A stretch of DNA of 64,000 bases from Ciona savignyi (taxonomy: Eukaryota > Chordata > Ascidiacea > Phlebobranchia > Cionidae). The position numbers were made by a program, and so were the translations under genes. Of this stretch, positions 57,080-64,000 are shown in pieces (position 1 is the first letter of the stretch; the number at the start of each line of letters is the position of its first letter). The notes beneath the pieces were generated by a model that saw only the letters and a program-made list of their open reading frames with translations, did no database searches and was not told the origin of the DNA. Where the stretch lies: contig CH001355.1 in assembly GCA_000149265.1 (NCBI GenBank), forward strand, positions 124,001 through 188,000. Reading direction: 5' to 3'.

Positions 57080-57256
57080 AAAACGCAAGGGGCATTGACA
57101 CACATGCAATGGTCAAATGATTTCGCACCCACCGTCAGGTTACTGCAGCTCTTACTGTGTGCTGTGTATAGCGACCTTCGCTAGTGACCAACCAGTGTTG
57201 GTGTGTAACCTCGGCTGAAGGGCAACGCTAACCTACAAGCTAATCGGTCGGACGAA
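57080..57256 (-). repeat. SINE family A, diverged
   Basis: AAACGCAAGGGGCATTGACA, TCGCACCCACCGTCAGGTTA and GGGCAACGCTAACCTACAAG follow family A in minus sense with an internal deletion. Confidence 0.65.
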
Positions 57257-57495
57257 TACCATGCAGGCTAGGTACCATTAATTCATATGCATCGATATTG
57301 TATTTTGCTTTGTTAATATATGTGTGTAGGGATTTTGGCAACAAAAAAACAGTCTTATCTTACATTTAACATGATGCATTAAAATTATTTAAATTTGATT
57401 AGAATTGATCCAAGGTATTTTTCTGCACAATATGTATCATGGAAGAATTCCAACTTTCAAAGACATTACAAATCAGCGGATTTAACCTATTTCTC

Positions 57496-57625
57496 GGGTT
57501 AGCTGATCCTTGATTAAACAGAAATCCTAATCGGTATGCAGAAATCTCGCCCAGGATCTTGAGTTAGCTGATCCTGGATTAAGAAGAAATCTTGATCGGT
57601 ATGCAGAAACCTCGCTTAACGTTCG
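57496..57625 (+). repeat. two-unit tandem repeat, 65 bp
   Basis: GTTAGCTGATCC begins at 57498 and again at 57563, each followed by a GATTAA(A/G) and GATCGGTATGCAGAAA(T/C)C-like phrase. It lies in or just before the LTR end of the second Gypsy element. Confidence 0.8.
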
Positions 57626-57786
57626 ATCAGCTTGTGTATTTAATACGTCACTACAGTCAGTGGTATGCATGAGTAATTTACCTTTTCTATATAAGTTAGT
57701 GTTGTCCTCCGTCGCGCTATTTCGTTCTGGTAATACAGTCCCTGAACTGCATAGCGCGTGTTCGTTACATGGTGTCAGAAGTTAGG

Positions 57787-58225
57787 ATGGCTCTCCAAAT
57801 GTCTCCACCGGAACCATTCAATTTCAATAAGCAAAAAGATTGGAAACAATGGATTCCAAGGTTTAAAAAATATCGAGTCGCGTCAAAGCTCAATATATTT
57901 ATTAGGCGACAAAGCCGATGATATTCTATACTCTATCGTTTAAACCAACACTTTGAAGTGCAAAAAATGTGATTTACGAAAGAGCAAAATTTAATCTGAG
58001 AAACCAGGAAACTAATGAGCCTGTCAAATAGTTCATAACGTATTGTTTGGCCGATAGTTGTGAATAGGGAACATTAAAAGATGAGCTTATAAGCGATCGT
58101 TCAGTTGTTGGACTTGTAGATAAATCCTTATCTCAACGACTACAGTTGGACCGTCATCTTACTTTAGAAACGGCGGTAACTGTAGTGCGAAATACGGAAA
58201 GTGTTTGAAAACAACAGCTCTCTTT
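57787..58225 (+). pseudogene. second Gypsy element: Gag pseudogene
   Basis: TGGTGTCAGAAGTTAGG at 57770 looks like a primer-binding site just after an LTR end (TTCGTTACA). ATG 57787 opens MALQMSPPEPFNFNKQKDWK and then KYRVASKL, LLGDKADDILYSIV, and, in other frames, ERAKFNLRNQETNEPV, TLKDELISDRSVVGLVDKSL and LQLDRHLTLETAVTVVRNTE. This is the order of capsid-type Gag in a Gypsy group different from the one at 14.4 kb. Stops and frameshifts abound. It is cut off at 58229 by MITE sequence. Confidence 0.75.
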
Positions 58226-58229
58226 AAAC

Positions 58230-58320
58230 CAGGGGTTCTTAAACTGGGGGGCGTAAAGCTTCTCAAGGGGGGCGCGAGCATGACAGTGACATATTTATAA
58301 AAACACCTCTAAATTACAGT
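58230..58320. mobile_element. truncated copy of the 34.0-kb hAT MITE
   Basis: CAGGGGTTCTTAAACTGGGG and CTTCTCAAGGGGGGCGCGAG are identical to the left end of the element at 34035. The right end is missing. It interrupts the Gag pseudogene. Confidence 0.8.
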
Positions 58321-58612
58321 CAAACCTCGTATTTCTCGTTAACACACTAATCCAATAGATTAATGTGTGACCTTGTTTTAAAAAACAATTTTATCTGGGC
58401 TATAATTGGTTACTGTTTCAATTTTCGCTGTCTTATTTATATCGACACATCGTTATATGCTTCGCCTTCCTTCTCCGCGGGAGTTGTCAACCTGTGTTCA
58501 CCTTAACACGTCGTTTGTGTACTTTTTCTTTTATTCGCTCTTTTTTCTCTTCCACGCCGTTACAGCGTATTTTCCAAACTTTTTAAAGGTTTGCCAGATT
58601 CATTGTTAACAA
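58321..58612. other. unassigned DNA between MITE and array element
   Basis: No motif recognised. A Phe-rich frame at 58406-58609 looks random. Confidence 0.3.
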
Positions 58613-60072
58613 CTAGAGAGTGTCAACCACGTGTTTAACCACCACTATTTGTAAAACACATGTTGCATGCCATATATTAATGCTACAGGGTCCCTAACCA
58701 CATTTTGTATTTTATACACTGTGTATGTAGTTCTTGTTTCTGCAAGCATAAACTCATGGGTCCCATAGTTATTAAACCAAACTTCTCTATGTGTAGGTAA
58801 AAAAGAACAATCGCGATAGATTTACAAAGATTTTATCAGAAATGTTTTAAATTAAAGCTTTTTTTAACTGCTGTATTGAAATTATGCTAAATTCCTAAAA
58901 TAGTTGGATTTAGTTTTCATGGCTTCGGGGAATTCCCCATGGGCTTGGTAAATAAGTTTATGTTTTTACATATGTGGGTCATGTTAACTATTAATTTTTA
59001 AGTTTTAATCCGATTTGACGAATCCTTGTTGGAAATGTCAGTGCAATGTGGCATGCTTGTCACAATCATGAGTCAGGAACATATCTTCGTTTTTAAGGGA
59101 GTTACCCTAAGTAAATGTTTTCTTTCTTTTAAGTGACACAGAGTGGCTAACGATCTAGCATTCCACCAAATCTGATCAAAATTAGAGCAGCCGGTTAAAC
59201 GCTATGTCCCGAAAAGCTAATTTTTTAGAAAAATAACCGTTTTGGATTTTAACGTCTCCGGAGAGTTCCCCTAGATTTATCACCCAAAATTTTGCTCATG
59301 CGTATCTAGACCATTTTGTCTAACAAACAACAAAGCTTTATTACTATTTTATTATTCCTACTGGTAGATGTCGGGGCGACATGCCATGCCTGTCACAATC
59401 ATGATTTGAGAACAAAATCTTATTTTTTAGGGTATTTCCCTAGATATTTTTTTATTTGTTTCTAATTGTCAAATCAGTGACTAATGCCCTTACATTCTAC
59501 CAAATCTGATTAAAATTGGAGCAGTTGTTTAAGCGCTATGCCCAAAAAAGCTATTTGTTTAGAAATAAATACCGTTTTGGTTTTTAACGTCTCAGGGGAA
59601 TTCCCCTAAAATTATCACCCAAAATTTTGGTTTCTGCATATCTAGACCATGTTGTTCAACAAATAACAAAATTTCATTGAGATTCCATTAACCCTTCTGG
59701 TAGATGTCGGGGCGACATGGCATGCCTGTCACAATTATCATTTAACAGCAAAAGTTTAATTTTTAAGGTATTTTCCTAAGTAATTTTTTTATTTCTTTTA
59801 AGTGTTAAATCAGTGACTAGTGTACTAACATTCCACCAAATTTGATTCAAATTGGAGCAGCCGTTCAAGCGCTATGGCCTAAAAAGCTAATTTTTTATAA
59901 AAAAATGACCGTTTTGGTTTTTAACGTCCAAGGGGAATTCCCCTAAATTTATTACCCAAAATTTTGGTTTCTGCATATCTAGACCATGTTGTCTAAAAAA
60001 TCACAAAGTTTCATTGCGATTCCATCATTCCTTCTGGTAGATGTCGGGGCGCCATGCCATGCCTGTCAAGCG
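58613..60072 (+). mobile_element. unnamed element with ~336-bp internal tandem array, copy 2
   Basis: It has the same leader (AGAGAGTGTCAACCACGTGT) and end (CCTGTCAAGCG) as 36747-38545. Four units are marked by GGGAATTCCCC or its variant at 58929, 59260, 59597 and 59934. GATGTCGGGGCGACATG-like hairpins occur in each unit from 59361 on. ATTGTTA occurs close outside both ends (about 58604 and 60077), a possible target duplication. Confidence 0.75.
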
Positions 60073-60344
60073 AACATTGTTATGAAGTGGACAGTGCCTA
60101 GTTGTTTTCAGTTAAAACTCTTTGCCAGGATTTAATAGTAGTTTATTTAAAAATTCTTAGTATTGTGACTTTTAACTGCTTTTTACTGGTGATGCTTTCT
60201 AAAAGCAAAGTAGCCTATATTTTCTATTTCTTGTTTTATTTGAGGTTGATTAATTTTAGTCTTTCAAACTTGTTAATCCCCATAATTTACAAATTTTAGT
60301 CTTTTGAAAAATAAGTGGTATTTAATTTAGCTGCGGTAAAAAAA

Positions 60345-61890
60345 ATGAGTGCAAAAAGAGGAAGTACAATGAAGAATATCTGCAGTATGGTTTTACTGAT
60401 GCAGCATAGAATGGTCAAGTTGTACCACAGTGCGTTATATGTTTCGAAAAGTTGAGCAATGATGCTTTGAGGCCAAAACGCTTAAAGCGCCATCTTCAAA
60501 CAAAACATCCTCTTCATCAATTGAAACCTTTGGAATTCTTTCAAAGCAAGAAGGATTCTTTTAAAAAAATGAAAATCATCTGCACGGAGAATTTTGGCCA
60601 ATCATCATCTGCCGAGGTGGTAGAAGCATCTTATGAAATTGCTCAAATGATAGCTCAAGCTAACAAACCTTACAATATTGGCGAAACTTTGATAAAACCA
60701 TGTATGTTGAAAGCAAGTAGCCTTGTTTTGGGGGAAAGCAACAGCAAGAAGTTAGCAAAGATTTCTCTTTCAGATTCCACTATCAAGACACGAATCGAAG
60801 CATCACCCTATTTTGCCATTCAGTGCGACGAAACGATTGTCGTGGCTCAAGTGTCACAGTTGATGGTCTATGTTCGTTTTGTTGGATCTGCTACAATTGA
60901 GGAAGAAATGCTATTCTGCGAACCTTAATCCATCGACAGGCTTTGGCCTCCAAGACTTTACCTGCTGCAATGAAGAACAAGTTTGCCATAATTATACAAA
61001 TTGTAAACTTTATCAAATTAAGTGCTGTCAATTGCTGGTTATTTTCGCAGCTATGTAAACAAATGGATTCCAATCATGAAAATCTGTTGTTTCATACAAA
61101 TATCCGATGGCTATCAAAAGGTGATATGTTAGCTCGCGTTTATGGTTTAAAAGGTGAAGTATATTTCTGGAATCTCATGAGAAACAAGATCTCCTGTTAC
61201 CATTTCAATCACAAGAGTTTCAATTGACAATGGCATATCTCGTTGACATTTTCGAAGCTTTCATATTTGTCTCAATCTACTGTTGCAAGGAAAAAACACC
61301 GACCGTATGAAAGATTACGATGAGTTTCATAGCAAAGCTGGGGTTGTGGCATCGCCGCGTTCAACGGGGAAATGCAGCCTCATTTCCTACCTTGGACATA
61401 GCACTTTAGAACAGCAAGGCCAAACTGGATGGTGAACTGAAGGTAGAAGTGGAAACCCACCTCCAAATTTTGAACGAAGAATTTGACTGCTACTTTCCTA
61501 ACTTGGGTAATGTAGAATTTGCAGAGTGAAAGATGACTAGAAACCCCTTTCGAATCAATGAAGATATTCTTTCGGAAGAACTGCAGGAAGAGTTTTTGGA
61601 GATGAAGTGCAACTCCACTGCTAAAGATGACTTTGAAGCATTGTCTCTTAACGATTACAGGGCTAAATATTTGCGTGTTTATAAGAACGTGTGCAGTGTG
61701 GCGATACGTACCCTTCTTCCATTTTCATCGACATATTTATGTGAAAGTGGATTTTCGGCACTTGTAAGTATTAAGACAAAATGTCGTAACAAACTGGAAT
61801 GCGAAGCAGATCTTCGATGTTCGTTGTCTTCAACATAGCCTCGAATTAAACGACTAGTTTCCCAAAAACAGTTGCATTCTTCACAGGTCG
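60345..61890 (+). pseudogene. hAT transposase pseudogene, BED-finger (ZBED5-like)
   Basis: The N-terminus shows KYNEEYLQYGFTDAA, a stop, then the BED zinc finger CVICFEKLSNDALRP...HLQTKH (about 60430-60510). Next come EASYEIAQMIAQANKPYNIG, LSDSTIKTRIEASPYFAIQC, DETIVVAQVSQLMVYVRF (the DESTD motif changed to DETIV) and LLFHTNIRWLSKGDMLARVY. The C-terminus holds YLCESGFSALVSIKTKCRNK and LRCSLSST*PRIKRLVSQKQ, the hAT dimerisation block. The section between EMLFCEP and ASKTLPAAMK is deleted, with frameshifts near 60927, 61230 and 61500. Position between Gag and protease of a Gypsy relic implies it jumped into that element. Confidence 0.83.
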
Positions 61891-61949
61891 CATGTGCGGT
61901 ATATTTCGGAGTCGAAGCCATCAGCAGCATTTCACATTAAGGGCATCGG

Positions 61950-62350
61950 CGAGGATGAACGATTGGTTACCTTAAAGGTAAATGACGTCCCGATAACTTT
62001 AGGGTGGATACTGGGGCGGATATAACGGTCATTCCAGAGAAACTGTGCAATAAGTTTAAAGGATTGTGTTTACGACGAGAACTAAATCTAATGAGCATTT
62101 TGCGGATACCAATATATTTTAACTGGAATTCCAGGTGTGTTATGCCACATGGATGGTGTGCTCATATTTGGAGGAATGCAATTGGATCACGATTCAAGCT
62201 TAGTCATGCCAAATTGGAAAATCTTCCATTAAGTTCCTTGGTCATATTATCGATGGCAACGGTATTATTCTCTTGCAATGTCCAATTGAAAAGATTCGAA
62301 TTTGTGTGGCGGACCACTACCGGTTTATTTTTTTCTAATCATTTATAGAC
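61950..62350 (+). pseudogene. second Gypsy element: protease and RT remnants
   Basis: VDTGADITVIPEKLCNKF (about 62003-62056) is a retrotransposon aspartic protease active site, preceded by a GEDERLVTLKVNDVPIT-type segment. Further on, LCHMDGVLIFG is the RT active-site box with the second Asp changed to Gly, and FLGHIIDGNGI follows. Most of RT is deleted. It probably belongs with the Gag at 57787, displaced by later insertions. Confidence 0.65.
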
Positions 62351-62432
62351 AACCCACCCGCTATTCAACGTTCAATTCACAACCGTAAAATGGACAACCA
62401 TGTCTCCAAATTCACATCCTCTCATATCCACT

Positions 62433-62600
62433 TGTAGCGACCTCAGATGTTACATAAGATTTACGATCCCATCAGCTGGCATTTGCGCTGACATTCCGTC
62501 ATCATTGAAATATTATTATTAGGTTTACGGTTATTACCGCAGCTGTCGTTCTTTGCCTTATATTATTATAAGTTTATTTTACTTTTTTCTATTTGAATAA
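62433..62600 (+). repeat. possible solo/partial Gypsy LTR
   Basis: It begins TGTAGCGACCTC, the same 12 bases as the LTR at 14436, includes a TCCGTCATCA phrase and ends with GAATAA, as if cut inside the polyadenylation signal. The rest is diverged, so this is tentative. Confidence 0.4.
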
Positions 62601-63302
62601 AGGCGGATGCACACATACCCGTCTGCGGCTGCCGCAGAGTGCTTACGGCGCGGCTCTGCCGCGTGTCAGTGCACACATCGCCGCAACGGGGTTTTTGAGC
62701 GGTTTGTGCGCCAATAAGCGGTCAATTTTCTCGGTCCTGCGGCCGAGTAGAAAAATTTCTACTTTGCCGCAGAAGCCGCACAGCTACAAATCTGGTTAAA
62801 AGCAAAAAAATGCATTTTTTTAATATTGCAGCATAGTTTGGTTAAGAATTTAGCCTGGGATAGATGTATTGTTGTTTTGCTTTGTGGATTAGGTCCAAGA
62901 CTCATATTTAACCAACTTTATTTAAAATTGTAGGATTTGTAGCCTAAATATGGACGAGGCATTAAAGTTAAAAAACGTTGAGGAAACCAATAAAGTAATT
63001 AAAGCATACATTATGAAACTGAGTGTGATCCTGGAAGGTAAGATATTAGGCTATTTAATTTTAATTATTGTATTGTTTCACTTTCAAGTGAAGTAAGATT
63101 ACACAAAAAGCAGTGCTGGTATAATAGAATATTATTTAACTTCAAAATGTAGGAGGCACCGATAAAACCCTGGAGTTGACTAGTCATACTGGAGGCACCA
63201 AACTAGATAACTTATGTTTTTTTTGTGCCTTCCTGTTTTGCTGTAGTATCTTGCCAGTTTTTTGTAAATTGTTGGATTTTCAGTTAACGCCATATTTGTT
63301 TT

Positions 63303-63336
<34 letters not shown>

Positions 63337-64000
63337 ATTCACTCTCGTTATTACCGTTACTTAAAAACTTTCTTGTTATACTTTCAAATATATTAATTGA
63401 TCAGTGCACATTGATATTGGTACCCTGTTTAGTTTTTTTGCAATGTTGTGGATTAGGCCTACACTGCAAAAACTACAAATTATTAAGTCATGCACTCCCG
63501 AGACCTTGTTGAAATGGCTTCCTGAACTGGTCGGTCACTCTCACTATATATTAAATATATATATTTGTATGGATGTGTATACCAATACAATACAGTATTT
63601 TGATAGTTAATTTTTATTGTTTTTTTTCTAGACAGGTATGGGTACACGAGATGTTGACAGAGAGAGATTTAAGATCTGAGTTTGTCTTTTTGTGAAATTA
63701 CAGAAGATTTGTCAGATGTGTTGGACAATCTGGAAAATTAATGCTAGTAACCTATACCGGCACTGTATTAGTACCAAGCTGGAAAAGACAGAAAAGAAGA
63801 AACTACATATGATTGAATCATTCATACAAGTTATATCTTCATGAACATTGGTAGAGGGGCATGAAGTAATGGTTAGCGGTTTGTGTTATAGGATAGTGGT
63901 CGGTTTGGTATTTCCACTCTTTTTAGAATATTTCAAATTTTTAATTGATTATTATAATATGTAGTTAAGTTAACAGTGTTGTTGGTTGTGGTCAATGTTT
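62601..64000 (+). mobile_element. left part of a PIF/Harbinger element, runs off window
   Basis: After TAA (62598-62600) a GC-rich terminus AGGCGGATGCACACATACCC with GTCTGCGGCTGCCGCAGAG follows, typical of Harbinger TIRs. A small exon at 62950-63037 (MDEALKLKNVEETNKVIKAY, GTAAGA donor) and a frame near 63632-63690 reading VWVHEMLTERDLRSEFVFL, which resembles the transposase N-terminal WVHxxxxxR...GEF segment, lie inside. A stop follows at once, so the copy may be decayed. The right end is outside the window. Confidence 0.5.
63304..63333. repeat. (TA)n microsatellite
   Basis: About 14 TA units. Confidence 0.9.

Noticed and set aside
62593..62799. 68-codon plus ORF rich in Arg/Pro
   Set aside because: It arises from the GC-rich Harbinger terminus.

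Overview
This window is animal nuclear DNA. It has spliced genes with GT-AG introns, an AT-rich background, and many decayed transposons and tRNA-derived SINEs, plus three runs of exactly 100 Ns that mark scaffold gaps. A vertebrate-like ATP7 copper pump with six metal-binding domains, fairly compact introns, and the mix of hAT, PIF/Harbinger, Gypsy and SINE repeats fit an invertebrate deuterostome. A tunicate such as Ciona is my best guess; this is inference, not proof.

Only three host genes can be supported well. (1) 29262-30675 (+) is a five-exon gene for a secreted Ly6/uPAR (LU, three-finger) protein with a threonine-rich mucin-like tail. (2) 31709-33002 (-) is an intronless 12-TM-type MFS transporter of the SLC49/FLVCR family; its C-terminus lies in an assembly gap. 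(3) 40082-53815 (+) is a 20-exon ATP7 copper-transporting P1B-ATPase. Its exons join in frame to 1403 codons and carry every catalytic motif and a C-terminal leucine/acidic tail. Two weaker exon candidates lie at 35845-36090 (-) and 36334-36409 (+), and an unrecognised 207-codon intronless ORF lies at 1551-2174 (+).

The rest is a transposon graveyard. 0.4-1.3 kb: Harbinger transposase pseudogene. 5.1-11.4 kb: three different hAT transposase relics and one pogo/Tigger relic. 11.5-12.4 kb: a hAT MITE with perfect 8-bp target duplication. 14.4-20.8 kb: a young Gypsy LTR retrotransposon (149-bp LTRs, 2 mismatches) whose pol is interrupted by an L1/Tx1-like LINE fragment, an N gap and a 553-bp repeat of its own sequence. 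23.1-27.3 kb: a PIF/Harbinger element with TIRs and TAA duplications at both ends, a transposase and a MADF-like accessory gene, both decayed. 34-35 kb: a SINE holding a MITE holding a second possible MITE. 36.7-38.5 and 58.6-60.1 kb: two copies of an unnamed element built round ~336-bp tandem repeats. 57.8-62.4 kb: a second Gypsy element split by a MITE fragment, that array and a ZBED-type hAT. 62.6 kb to the end: the left part of another Harbinger element.

The host genes do not form an operon or obvious pathway. ATP7 moves copper, the SLC49 transporter moves a small organic solute, and the LU protein is secreted. Their common feature is that their introns and flanks have repeatedly taken SINE insertions.
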